Part shown: positions 1 to 10,599 of the stretch, piece by piece
Numbering within the stretch: the stretch's first letter is position 1
Layout of the letters: every line of letters begins with the position of its first letter
NCBI GenBank assembly: GCA_037693485.1
Contig: CM075348.1
Span: forward strand, 13,002,501 to 13,066,500
Length of the DNA stretch: 64,000 bases
Reading direction: 5' to 3'
From: Kitagawia praeruptora
Lineage: Eukaryota; Streptophyta; Magnoliopsida; Apiales; Apiaceae
Made by a program: the position numbers and the translations under genes
Notes under the pieces: generated by a model
What the model was told of the DNA's origin: nothing
Databases searched by the model: none
The model's input: only the letters and a program-made list of their open reading frames with translations

Positions 1-532
1 TTTTAGCTTTAGCATTGGACTCGCTCTTAAAAGTTAATATCTGATTCTATTAAAATTAATTTGTCAACAAGTCCCACACAAATATATAAATATGTCATCA
101 TGTAACTGCTCGAATGCACAAACCTACCCCTGACCCAATGTTTGTTTTTTTCTCCTTATCAGACGTGTGATTAGTAGGAAAAATAACACATGACATTGGC
201 AAACTAATAACAGAGATACTGCAAAGCTCATTTGGGAGAAGCATAATGCATGAACTGATATACTGGATATAAGTATCCTCTTTTTGTGGGTGCATGTGTG
301 TGCTCACAAAGAAAAATAACATGTCCCGGTGGTATCTAAAAGAAGAATAAGACGGTAACAATTGAAAAAAGTATCAGGTGGTACCAATTGTAGGTGCCTT
401 TCCAATACGGCACAGATGCATAGATGATAGATGTATGGTGTGTGGAAAGCAAGAAAATCAGCTACACAGAAGTAACACGTGGGAAATAAAACAATTTCAC
501 TAAGTTATAAGTTATCAGCCAAAATTACATAC

Positions 533-1903
533 TGGTGCATGGGTGCTCAGAAAATGTTCTTCAGAATGTTTCTTGGGAACCATATCACCACATACTTTAC
601 ATTTTTCAAGATTCCGGGAGCAGTGGGCATAGTGCAAGTCAATATTTGAAGAAGGAATGTCTCTATTGCTGAAAACATACAAGTCAATGTTAATCAGCCA
701 ATAAATTAAATTTAGACAATCATAAAAGGATAACAAAGAAAGATGAGATTAAAATATGAAAAATGGCTACTCATAGGTTAAAACATAAAGGCACACCATT
801 CAATGATAAAAACAAGCGTTTCTTGCAACACGAGGAGGAAAAATCTTCAGGTGCTAAGAAACAACTTGGCCAAAAAATATACGAAACATGTTTGTTGTCA
901 AATATTAAGTATCTATAGCATGTTACCTGGATTATTTAGAAAAAAAATTATTCCTTTTTATGGTAGATAAAAGTTAACATCAAGAATTAGCTTTCTGTTA
1001 CGATTTACAAGCACATTTTGTTAGCATTTGTAATTGCTCTTTATGTCATACAATCTCTGTTTGGAGTCCAGTCATCTTTTATCAGTTAATTGCTTTTTGT
1101 TCAAGATCAAAAACTACGTTTCCTTTGAGTTTCCATGTTCCTCGATAAATTTTTACTCTCATATTTAAGACATACTTAGATTATAAAAGAAATCATGTAT
1201 GGACAAACAAACAAGCTTACAAATTAGGTCAGACATCTCCGAGCCCCGGACAATTTACAAGCTTACAAATCAGTACCCCCGAATAATAATTGTTCTCACA
1301 CACAATTAAATTAGGACTTTATCATAATATGCCAGATGCAGAACTCTAGGATACGACAAGCCAACAAAACTTGGAGCACCTCTAGAAAATCTGAATAAAC
1401 TATTTCACGAATAACAAATAAACACCTATTACCAAAAAAACATAATTTAGTACCACCGGTCCGTCCACATTGACCAAACTACAGATTTAGTACCGTGGAT
1501 TGGGCAAAAACGCTACAAACAAATACGAAACGATCACATTACTAATTCACCTACATCACACTCATAGCATCATAAGCTCGAAAGAACAAAAAACCACTAC
1601 TTTCTCAACTAATTCACTGCCAGCTCCTGCAGATTAAACTCAACAAACTAATTCATTCAATTCAACAACTCAACTACATCAAAATCAATATTCTACACCA
1701 TCAAGTATCAACTATCAATCAAATTAAAAAAATTAAAGCTCAATTAAAAAAACACACAATTAATCATCGAATTCAAAGCATAATCAACAAACAAACAAAC
1801 AAGCAATATAAATAAATTAATTAATCAATTAATTAATTAATATATAAATTGAATATTACCAATGAGAGCAGATGCTTGTAGCCTGATCAGAAGCTTCAGC
1901 CAT
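533..1903 (-). CDS. TRAF-type zinc-finger protein, 5' part (exons 1 and 2 only)
   Basis: Two coding exons are visible. Exon 1 is 1903 down to 1860: an ATG then residues MAEASDQATSICSH, with a GTAATA donor. Exon 2 is 668 down to 533: acceptor TTTTCAG, donor GTATGT. The junction codon TG|C restores a cysteine, giving CSHC, and the frame then runs without a break through SNIDLHYAHCSRNLEKC and KVCGDMVPKKHSEEHF. The spaced Cys and His residues fit the plant TRAF-type zinc-finger-related proteins (the XAF1-like group typified by Arabidopsis At1g09920). That family is expected to bind zinc and protein partners; its exact role is not shown here. The remaining exons would lie left of position 1, because no convincing exon is visible between 1 and 530. 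Intron 1 is about 1.2 kb. Family assignment is from recognised motifs and the exon limits are inferred from splice sites. Confidence 0.75.
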
Positions 1904-2214
1904 TAGCACCTCTATAAAATCAAAATTAACTGCAAAAAAATCAAAAAAAAAACAATTAAATATATAATCACATTCCACAGTGTAAACAAATAAATTATAA
2001 ATAAAAAAGAGGACAAATTGATGATGTGAATTACAGTTTGAGCTATTAGATCTGTGTTGTGATGATTGGATATGCAGACCAAAATTGACGAGATTGTTGT
2101 ATGTATATATTGAGAGGGTGTATGTATATATATATATATTAGTACTATAAATTTTGGGAGATAACAACACCAAAGTCATTAATACGCGCGTGATTTCCAA
2201 GAATGTGAGTGAGA

Positions 2215-2375
2215 TGGGTTTGTTGCTTGGGCTTTTGTGTTAGGTTTAAGGCCCAAGTTGCTGTTTTGTTGGGCTTGTACGAGACAGGTGCAGGTCAATG
2301 AGTTTCATTGTCTAGGCTTGACTGTTAAAGATTTGGGCCTATGTGTTTGTTAAGTTGGGCTTGTATCAGTCCAAA
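2215..2375 (-). promoter_or_regulatory. Site II (GCCCA) motif cluster upstream of the TRAF-type gene
   Basis: At least five TGGGCT/TGGGCC or AGGCCCA motifs lie within about 150 bases, 300-470 bases upstream of the start codon at 1903. Examples are near 2226, 2250, 2272, 2335 and 2355. Such motifs (site II elements, bound by TCP factors) are common in promoters of plant housekeeping genes. An AT stretch with TATATATATAT around 2127-2140 lies between the cluster and the gene and could hold the TATA box. Promoter function is inferred. Confidence 0.4.
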
Positions 2376-3029
2376 CTAATTGTGCTGGACTCATACAAGA
2401 AAGATAACCTAGCCATTAATTAGATGCTTTCTTTTGCTGCGTAATAACCACTACTAATAAATTGATTCTATAACTTTTCATCCATAAAGGAAAAAGGATT
2501 GATTGTATAACTTTTTCCACGATGAAAAATCCCGCTCGAAAAAAGAAATCATTTCTATAAAATAAATTTAAATTTTCAAAGTCCCGAATCATTTGGTCGT
2601 GAGTTGGGTAACTAATTAATATTAACACTAGGCCAATTAGAGTATTTTAAATAAATATTTGGACAATGGACAGGATAAAGTATGTAGTGCAACAGATCTA
2701 GCTAGCTATTATTCATGTATATCAGCTCCAATATTTTCACATGAAGCAAGCCCATACTACTTGTAAAGTTGTAAATGGCAAACATGAACTATGGCACAGT
2801 GCCAGTACGCTAATGAAATTTTGTATCGGATGCGTATATTTGCACTATCGTCAAATTATATCTCAAAGTTTTTCCAGTTCAAAATTTGGTTAGACGGAAT
2901 AAATTGTACATTATGATATCTTTTAATAAAGGATGCCATCCCACATAGATTAGATAAATTTGTATTTATAATTTTGCACCGTTATATATCTCCATAGTGA
3001 ATAAGCAATTATATTGAGCTTTACAATTA
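2376..3029. other. Intergenic DNA, no feature recognised
   Basis: AT-rich sequence with short spurious frames only. I see no conserved motif, repeat boundary or splice-linked coding exon. Confidence 0.5.
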
Positions 3030-3814
3030 CAGTTAAACCTCGATTAAGTAATATCCGATAAAGTAATAACCTCGCTTAAGTAATAAATTTCGTCGGTCCC
3101 AACTTGGGCCAGTGTTGTAAAGTAATATTCTCGCTAAAAGCATAAGATAATAAAAAAAAATTAGAAAGCCATTAGGGGCCCAAGTAATATGTAAAGTAAT
3201 AATTCCAGAATTATATATATATATAATGGCCTATATATATATATATAATGTATATGAGTTACAAAATTAATTTAATTCCTTTTTAAAATATGAATCTATA
3301 GTAGCTTGTTTCTTCTTTCCACAAAAGCCAAAATTAACCTCTTGACTTTATGTAAAGCATATATAATTCCTGATATGTTTTGCTCGTGTTATAGGAGTAA
3401 CAAGTAATTGTTCAAAGTATTGATGAAATTATATCATGTTAATATATCATGTTAATATTATGTTGTATGTTCATGAATTTATATTTTAGAATTACAATAA
3501 ACTTTAGATGATTGGGTTTCTATACGATGTACACAACACATGTTACATGTATTTAGTGCAATTTTTTATATGCATAAATCTAGTTTTTAGATATAATTAA
3601 TCATAACAAAAGTAATTTTAGATCAAATACATTGCATTATTCTTGTTTTTAAGCATAAAGTATTGTTATACATAAACATAAAAATTCGGTAAAGTAATAA
3701 AATATTACTTTATCGATAAAGTAATAAAATATTATTATATCGATAAAGTAATAAATTCAGTAAAGTAATATTTTTTCCCGATTTCAAGAATATTACTTTA
3801 AAGAGATTTAACTG
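3030..3814. mobile_element. Pogo-like (Tc1/mariner) MITE, 785 bp
   Basis: The left end begins CAGTTAAACCTCGATTAAGT and the right end, read on the other strand, begins CAGTTAAATCTCTTTAAAGT. The 24-base termini agree at about 20 positions. Both ends are flanked by TA (3028-3029 and 3815-3816), the target duplication of this superfamily. The CAGTTAAACCTC terminus is the signature of plant pogo-like elements (Emigrant/Lemi type). The interior is AT-rich, has many copies of AAAGTAATA and has no transposase frame, so it is non-autonomous. Confidence 0.85.
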
Positions 3815-4035
3815 TATTTGCATAGTTTTCCACAATCACCTTTTAAAGGGTAAGTTTTTCTCCCAACATTTTTATGTGTTAAGAGGGAATCCAACAATCA
3901 TGCATAATTTTCCACAATCATCCGTTAAGAGCAAATTTTTCTCCCAACACTTTTATATGTTAAAAAAAATCAACCCTTGATTTTGTATAACACGTGTTAG
4001 GAGGAATCGATCATTGATTTTGTATAACACAAAGT

Positions 4036-4510
4036 GTATGTTTGAGGTATCTTAAAATAAGTAGCTTATGACTTATAAGCACTTATGTCATATAAGTGAT
4101 GAGTAGAGCAGTCAGTAGAGTGTTTGGTAAATCAGAACTTATAATCAGTAGACTGTTTGGGTAAATCAGAACTTATAAGTTAATTTTGTTTTACAATTTT
4201 CAAAATATTGTTTTTTTATATATAACAATGGATATCAATGGATAGATCTCGATGAATAGAGAAATTTGATATATAAATATCAATTTTCTAATGAATGGAT
4301 CGAGAGATATATGATTTTGAAGATTTGAAGGATATTATATATTGCGTATATCGAGAATAAGTTATAAGTTGAAAGTTAAGAATTCTTAACATTCAACTTA
4401 TGGGTTTATAAGTTATAAATTGAGCTAAAACTTATTTTGGCAAACACCCCCCATAAGTACTTATGGCCTTATAAGACATAAGTTAACAGTAAAACGGGGA
4501 AACAAACAGG
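4036..4510. mobile_element. Probable hAT-like MITE
   Basis: The two ends carry imperfect inverted copies of a TTATGACTTATAAGCACTTATG-type sequence. The right end reads, on the minus strand, GGGCCTGTTTGTTTCCCC, a common outer end of plant hAT-like MITEs. The middle contains a direct duplication of GTAAATCAGAACTTATAA (about 4125-4180). The left end is degraded and I could not settle a target duplication, so the limits are approximate. Confidence 0.5.
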
Positions 4511-4673
4511 CCCAAAGTAAGATCATATCAACTTAATTAGAGCTCATTCCTTTATATTCGAAAGTTATGGACTAGAACAGGAAGTGTGATCTGACAAAAA
4601 AAAAAAAGAACAGGAAATATGAAGAAAAACTAATTAAAGAAAAGAATTAGTACATCTCTAAAGCATTGTTTTA

Positions 4674-4682
4674 GAGCAAGTC
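4674..4682. mobile_element. Left end of a PIF/Harbinger-like MITE (split by the copia element)
   Basis: GAGCAAGTC is the first nine bases of a MITE whose remainder begins again at 18036 with the duplicated AAGTC and continues CAATAATG. The same terminus (GAGCAAGTCCAACAATG) opens the intact relative at 18101. The copia element inserted within this terminus. Confidence 0.7.
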
Positions 4683-4936
4683 TGTCAAATCAGTAAGCTA
4701 AATAGCAAACACAGTAAAGAAGAGATGAAAAGACATAATCTCCATTAACAAACCAACAGATCTGAGTGTTTATATTTACAGAGAATGTAACTAACTTTTA
4801 CAAAATGTAACTAACTGAAATGTTGACTAGCTAAAGAGTATTTATAGACTAAGACATATTGCCAGCTATACATTCTGTTGACTTGACTTTGACCTTCTCT
4901 GACTTGTCATGATGCTGAGTATCATTCTCACTAACA
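4683..4936 (-). repeat. 3' LTR of the copia element
   Basis: 254 bp; on the minus strand it begins TGTTAGTGAGAATG and ends GATTTGACA. It contains a TATAAATA box on that strand (about 4841-4848). It is the partner of 17782-18035. Confidence 0.95.
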
Positions 4937-5775
4937 TCCCCCCTCAAGTTAGGAGGAGCAAAGTAATTGCAGACTCCTAACTTGGAGCTGAGAAATTGAA
5001 GCTGTGCTGCAGAAAGGGACTTAGTAAAAATGTCAGCAGGTTGTAGTTTAGAAGCAATGTGAGTAGGACAAATAACACCTTGCTGCAGTTTTTCTCTAAC
5101 AAGATGACAGTCAATAGCAATATGTTTTGTACGCTCATGGAATACTGGGTTCGAAGCAATGTAAATGGCAGATTGATTGTCATAGAATAGTGTGACAGGA
5201 GCAAACTTAGGAAGTTTCAACTCAGAAAACATGGAAAGAAGCCAAGAAACTTCACAGGTAACATCAGCCATAGCTCGATATTCAGCTTCTGCTGAAGATC
5301 AAGAGACAGTAGACTGTTTCTTGCTTCGCCAACTAATTAATGAGGAACCCAAAAGAACCCCATAGCCAGTGACAGAACGTCTAGTTAGTTGACAGCAAGC
5401 CCAATCAGCATCACAAAATGCTGTCAAAGTTAGAGAGCTTTTAGCAGAAAGAAAAATGCCTTGACCACACGTGCCTTTTAAGTAACGAAGAAGTCTATAA
5501 GTAGCTTGCAAATGAACAGGTTTTGGATGAGCCAAAAATTGAGAAAGTGTGTGAACAGTATAGGCAATGTCTGGACGAGAGATTGTGGGATATATCAAGC
5601 GCCCCACAATCCTTCTGTATAAACTAACATCAGCTATATCATCAACATCCTGAGCTGTGAGAAGAGCATGATTTTGTTCCAAAGGTAGAGCAGATGGTTT
5701 ACAATCAAGGCAACCAGTGTCCTTTAGTAAGTCCAAAGTATATTTTCTCTGATTTAAGTAAATGCCATCATCAGA
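4849..5775 (-). pseudogene. Copia RNase H and end of pol (fragment after the insertion)
   Basis: Read on the minus strand from the gypsy insertion, the frame continues the polymerase with KYTLDLLKDTGCLDCKP, then LIYPTISRPDIAYTVHTLSQ and a typical copia RNase H end containing [22 protein letters not shown] and [10 protein letters not shown]. The conserved tryptophan codon before SSAEAEYRA is a TGA stop at 5299-5301. The upstream part of the same protein lies at 13855-14538, on the other side of the inserted element. Confidence 0.9.
4937..4948 (-). other. Polypurine tract of the copia element
   Basis: On the minus strand CTTGAGGGGGGA lies directly before the 3' LTR. This is the plus-strand DNA primer of LTR retrotransposons. 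Confidence 0.85.
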
Positions 5776-5780
5776 CCTGG

Positions 5781-7009
5781 TGATAAGTGGATTTTATATC
5801 CACTTGGAACATTCTATATCAGCTTAAATTGATTGTTTTGGACTCAAGTTTGTGTAGTTTTGATGTGTTTTGTGTAGTTGTGCAGGTTTCCAAGAATATC
5901 TAAGCTTTTGTCGTTTTTGGAGATTTAATTGATTAAAATTCGGATTTTCCGGGAAGGCTGCGCAGCTTATACTGTTTTGGCCATATCTGGAGTTCTAGAA
6001 GTCCGTTTTCAGCGATCTTACTGCCCACGCGAAGCTTGAGAGATTTTCTACAACCTGGAAAAGGAAACAAGTGCAAGAAACGTACTGATTAAAGGCGCGC
6101 ACGTAATCTTAATTAAAGAAGGCTGGGAATTTACTGTTTTGCCCTTTTTCTAATTCTAATTGTATTCTGGGCAGTTTTGGGTACCTTCTTTAAATCCTAA
6201 TTGTAATAGAAGGCAATATCTTGCTGGGCAAGATTTGTAGAGCCTATATAAACACATCCTACCATTGTAAATTATAACAATTCATAGCTTGTAATCGTAT
6301 CAAGGTACTTTCGATCTTCAATTCTTCAATATTATGTTTTCATTCATTATTATTATTTTGTTTTCTTCTTTAATTATGTGTAACTAAATCTTTAATCTGA
6401 GGATTGGGTAGTATTCCTTGGTATTCATGTGTGTTTAATTATCTGTGATTTTCTTGCTTTGCTGATCTGTTATTGAGGGCTTAACACAATTAGAAGAGTA
6501 GCTAACTTTTGATTGTATCCTAGGGATTGTAATAACTTGGAAGAGGAGTTGCAATTTTAGTACATGATTTAACAGACATAACTCGAATATTTGATTGGAA
6601 GATTAATAGGAGAGTTGTGAGACTTATAATTCTTGGAGCTTAATAGTTTATGATTGTCTTTGATTGTATCACGGAAGTGACAATTAGGGTATAGTCGTAG
6701 ACATTATATTGTATCTTGGAAGAGAACTTTATAACCTTAGAAGAATTGTTTTCAGCAGAGTAAGAACGTAGACATCACATAGATATTGAATGTGCATTGA
6801 ATCCAAGTGAAGAACCCCAGTTCTTGGATTGTTTTCCTCATAGATTTTATTCTCTATTGATAATTAGTTTAATTTTGTTTAGTTTAATTTAGTTTATAAA
6901 CACACCAAACATTCTTCTACACTCCTAAATTGTGAGAGATAAAAACTTGAACTCGATATTACAATTCAGTCCTTCCCTGAGAACGAACACATAAAAAATA
7001 CTACTAACA
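5781..7009 (+). repeat. 5' LTR of the Athila-like element (1229 bp)
   Basis: Starts TGATAAGTGG and ends CTACTAACA. A TATATAAA box lies at about 6245. The block around 5970-6040, including CTGTTTTGGCCATATCTGGA and CCCACGCGAAGCTTG, is shared with the LTR of the other Athila-like element at 54036. Confidence 0.95.
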
Positions 7010-7012
7010 AAT

Positions 7013-7030
7013 TGGCGCCGCTGCCGGGGA
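7013..7030 (+). other. Primer binding site, tRNA-Asp type
   Basis: TGGCGCCGCTGCCGGGGA, three bases after the LTR. It matches the 3' end of plant tRNA-Asp with one mismatch by my reading. Confidence 0.8.
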
Positions 7031-7081
7031 AGGCAGTATACTTGAGTTTAGGTTAATTGTTTCTTATTGTTTAGATTTTAA

Positions 7082-9832
7082 TTGGTTCCACAAGTTGTTT
7101 TGTTGGTGATTTTCAGGTGTATGCTACGTTCATCTTGCGTTAGAAAGTTGGAATTTGACCCTGAAATCGAGCGTACTTTGAGAAAGATAAGAAAAGATAA
7201 AGCTAAGATGACGGACGCTGAGAATGTTAACGCGAATGTTAATGCAAATGTTAATGCAAATGTCGATGTTGATCAGACTTCTATTTGGGACCATGAGACA
7301 CCTAATCCTGCCAATTGCATGTACAAAACTCCAGAGATTGGTGCAACCCAATTCAACATTAACCCGAGTTTAATTCAGATGATCAGCAATCAAGCTTTTG
7401 AAGGAGATATTGAATTAGAAGACCCACACAGACATCTAGAGCGTTTCGTGCAGATGTGTGGCTCATTCAGAATCAATGGTGTTACAAGTGATCAGATTCG
7501 TCTCCATATGTTTCCCTACTCTATTAAGGGAAGAGCTTTGGAATGGTTTCAGCAACTTCCAAACACTGCGGTTGCTACATGGGATAGTCTTTCTACTGCA
7601 TTCTTGTCCAAATATTATCCTTCTGACAAGACGCAACAATTGAGGACTATGATTATGAGTTTTAAAGCGCAACCAGGTGAAGGTCTATACCAGGCATGGG
7701 AGAGATTCAAGGCACTGCTAAGGAAGTGTCCACATCACGGCTTGGAAGATTGGCAGATCATCAGTACTTTTTATGGGGCCATGAATGCAGATATTCGTTT
7801 GAGTTTGGATGTAGCTGCTGGTGGAAATTTCAAGAAGGCACCAACTACACAGGCTAAAGCACTCCTTGAGGAATTGGCATCTAATAATTATTCATGGGCA
7901 CCTAGTGGGACGAGCTCAGCTAAAGCAGCACAAGAATCTGAGATGATCAACATGCTGGCTCAAAAATTGGATACTCTAACTCAGGAGGTGCGAGGACAAA
8001 GAGCAAATGTGAATGCTATTTCTTCACCTATGGAGGGGTATAATGATTATGGTGCTAATCAGAACTCTTATGTGCAACAATTTCCAGAAGAAGCATCTTT
8101 CATTCAGGGAAGACAGCCGTGGCCTGTTCAGAATAACTCCTATTACAATCCAAATCAAAGGCCAAACAACAATCTTTCTTACAGTAATAATCATGCGGCT
8201 AATCCTTCTTATTCATTTCCAAGGCAGAATCAACATTCTGATTTTCAGTCACGACCACCGTATCAAGCACAACAACAGTATCAACCTCCTCCGAAGAAAG
8301 AACCAGCTGATTGGGAGGTTGCACTGAATAAGATTATGCAAGGAACTTCTGGGGCATTGGCTAATATGGAATCAAGAATAGAGCAGATGGCATCATCTCA
8401 AAAGATGCTAGAAACACAGATTGGACAGATTGCCTCCAAGATGGGTGTTCGTGAGCAAGGATCACTTCATAGTCAACCCGACCAGACTTGTAAAGAGCAA
8501 TGCAAAGCAATTACTTTGAGGAGTGGGAAAGAGTTGCCCGAGGTTGAGGTTCTTGAGCCTAAAGAGAAGGATGCTGAAAAAGAAAGTGAGATAGTAGAGA
8601 TCGATGCAGAAAAGTCAGAGAAAGTAGATGAAGAGAAGAAGGAAGAAGAACCAGAAAAGCCGTATGTTCCTCCACCACCTTATGTTCCTCCTATTCCATT
8701 TCCACAGAGACTTCACAACAGGCAGTTAGAGAAGCAGTACGAGAAGTTCTTGACTATGTTCCGGAAGTTGCATGTCAATATTCCTTTGGCTGAAGCTTTG
8801 AATCAAATGCCACTCTATGCTAAATTTCTTAAGGAGATGTTGACAAAGAAGAGGAAACTTGAGGATGCAGAAACCATTACTCTCAATGCTGAATGCAGTG
8901 CAGTCATCCAAAAGGCCATTCCTCAGAAATTGAAAGATCCGGGAAGCTTTTCTTTGCCTTGCACTATTGGGAAGATGGAGAACACGAAAGCCTTGTGTGA
9001 TTTAGGGGCTAGTGTGAGTTTAATGCCATATTCAATTTGCAAACGACTTGGTCTTGGGCAGCTTAAAAAGACACGGATATCACTTCAGTTAGCAGATCGT
9101 TCTGTTAAATATCCGTTGGGGGTCATCGAAGATGTGGTTGTCAAAGTTGATAAATTTGTCATACCTTGTGATTTTGTGGTGTTAGAGATGGATGAAGATG
9201 TCGAGATACCCATTATCTTGGGAAGGCCATTCTTGGCTACTGCTGGCACTACTATTGATGTTAAAGCTGGAAAATTGACATTGAATGTTGGCGAGGACAA
9301 AGTGGAATTTGATCTGAACAAAGTAATGAAGATGCCTCCTTTTGGAGCAACTTGTTTTACTGTTGACATTGTTGATGAAATTGTGCAGTTAGAAAATGAA
9401 CACTTCATGGGAGCAGAACGGGTGTTAGATGATGTAGTAGAAGAAGAAGAAATTATTGTTCGAGACACCGAAGTTGAGATGGTTTTTACACTTTCAGAGG
9501 CACCACAGGTGGAACTTAAACCTCTACCTGCTAATTTGAGGCATGTCCTTTTGAATAATGAGCTAGTGATTTTTGAAGAGGGGCATGATAACGTGTTGCG
9601 AAGGTGGAAAACCGATGATAAGGAAGAAGAAATTTTTGTTCAGCCGGTTGAGTCGGAGACGTACATTAGAGGTGTGAAGAAGAAAAAGAAAAAGATTAGG
9701 CCGTTGGGTAGTAGAATCAAGTTGAAATCTGATGGAAGAGATTTGTGGAAATTAAGCAAACCGGATGTCAACGTTCGTATGAATGGTTTGTCTGTTGAGA
9801 ACGGTTCAGTTGTTCTTTTGAAACCGCCATGA
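7082..9832 (+). CDS. Athila-like Gag-protease polyprotein, 916 aa
   Basis: The frame is uninterrupted. After a short leader, FDPEIERTLRKIRK (about residues 25-38) is an Athila gag signature; the true start may be M14 (7121) or M43 (7208) rather than the first ATG. A retrotransposon capsid domain spans about residues 110-280, with LEDPHRHLERF and FPYSIKGRALEWF. A Gln/Asn-rich linker follows, then CKAITLRSGKEL and a proline-rich stretch with PPPPYVPPIPFPQR near 527-545. An aspartic protease domain (about 615-745) has the active-site motif CDLGAS at about 640 and the closing motif IILGRPFLAT. No CCHC zinc knuckle is present where Athila gags usually carry one. After VELKPLPANLR, which normally precedes reverse transcriptase, the protein goes into a short lysine-rich tail and stops. 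The product would assemble particles and cleave itself but cannot copy RNA. Confidence 0.9.
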   Translation: MVPQVVLLVIFRCMLRSSCVRKLEFDPEIERTLRKIRKDKAKMTDAENVNANVNANVNANVDVDQTSIWDHETPNPANCMYKTPEIGATQFNINPSLIQMISNQAFEGDIELEDPHRHLERFVQMCGSFRINGVTSDQIRLHMFPYSIKGRALEWFQQLPNTAVATWDSLSTAFLSKYYPSDKTQQLRTMIMSFKAQPGEGLYQAWERFKALLRKCPHHGLEDWQIISTFYGAMNADIRLSLDVAAGGNFKKAPTTQAKALLEELASNNYSWAPSGTSSAKAAQESEMINMLAQKLDTLTQEVRGQRANVNAISSPMEGYNDYGANQNSYVQQFPEEASFIQGRQPWPVQNNSYYNPNQRPNNNLSYSNNHAANPSYSFPRQNQHSDFQSRPPYQAQQQYQPPPKKEPADWEVALNKIMQGTSGALANMESRIEQMASSQKMLETQIGQIASKMGVREQGSLHSQPDQTCKEQCKAITLRSGKELPEVEVLEPKEKDAEKESEIVEIDAEKSEKVDEEKKEEEPEKPYVPPPPYVPPIPFPQRLHNRQLEKQYEKFLTMFRKLHVNIPLAEALNQMPLYAKFLKEMLTKKRKLEDAETITLNAECSAVIQKAIPQKLKDPGSFSLPCTIGKMENTKALCDLGASVSLMPYSICKRLGLGQLKKTRISLQLADRSVKYPLGVIEDVVVKVDKFVIPCDFVVLEMDEDVEIPIILGRPFLATAGTTIDVKAGKLTLNVGEDKVEFDLNKVMKMPPFGATCFTVDIVDEIVQLENEHFMGAERVLDDVVEEEEIIVRDTEVEMVFTLSEAPQVELKPLPANLRHVLLNNELVIFEEGHDNVLRRWKTDDKEEEIFVQPVESETYIRGVKKKKKKIRPLGSRIKLKSDGRDLWKLSKPDVNVRMNGLSVENGSVVLLKPP

Positions 9833-9868
9833 TTTGAGGAAGTAACGTCAAGCTATTGACATTAAAGA

Positions 9869-9894
9869 AGCGCTTGGTGGGAGGCAACCCATGC
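9869..9894 (+). other. Conserved post-gag stem-loop motif
   Basis: AGCGCTTGGTGGGAGGCAAC followed by CCATGC, 37 bases after the gag stop. TGGG and CCCA can pair around AGGCAA. Nearly the same sequence lies at the same place in the other Athila-like family (56962-56986). I recall a comparable motif after the last ORF in other Athila-type elements, so it is probably an element-borne RNA structure rather than chance. Confidence 0.6.
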
Positions 9895-9963
9895 ATTAGT
9901 GTAGAAAAAGAAAAAAAAATTTTGTGTTGTGTGAAAAAAAAAAAAAAAAAAAAAATCGAATTT

Positions 9964-10095
9964 TGGGTGTGTAACGCAGGCGGCACCTGCGTTACTGGTT
10001 TCAGGGCAGAATGCGGGAGAGTAACGCAGGCGCAGCCTGCGTTACTGGACTAGGGGCAGTCTGTTGCGCAGGCTGCGCCTGCGTGTCTGCATGTG
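9964..10095 (+). repeat. Array of GC-rich hairpins built on TAACGCAGG
   Basis: Three consecutive inverted repeats: GTAACGCAGG/CCTGCGTTAC with a 5-base loop, AGTAACGCAGGC/GCCTGCGTTACT with loop GCA, and a degenerate GCGCAGGC/GCGCCTGCG. Poly(A) runs flank the array (9936-9955 and 10137-10153). A related array sits in the second Athila-like element at 57116-57320. Confidence 0.7.
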
Positions 10096-10332
10096 GGGCA
10101 GTCTGTATCTCCTGCATGCAGTTGGCGCGTGAGAGAAAAAAAAAAAAAAAAAAATTTTCACAGTTTTATTTTATGTTCTGTCCGTGAGTTGATGTCCTGT
10201 ATATAAAAACAAAATTCTTTTCCCCTCCCATTCTTTTTATACCCCATTCTAAACCTATTCTAATCCTTTTTCAATTCCAAAACCTCCCATCTTTTCTCCA
10301 AAATTCTAAACCAATTTCTTTTCTAATTCTAA

Positions 10333-10550
<218 letters not shown>

Positions 10551-10599
10551 ATACACATCTATACATACAAATCCAATTCCTCTTCTATTTTATTTATAT

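Noticed and set aside
9085..9468. Antisense frame of 127 codons within the Athila-like gag-protease gene
   Set aside because: It is a Ser/Thr-rich mirror of the protease coding sequence, with no splice signals or family match.
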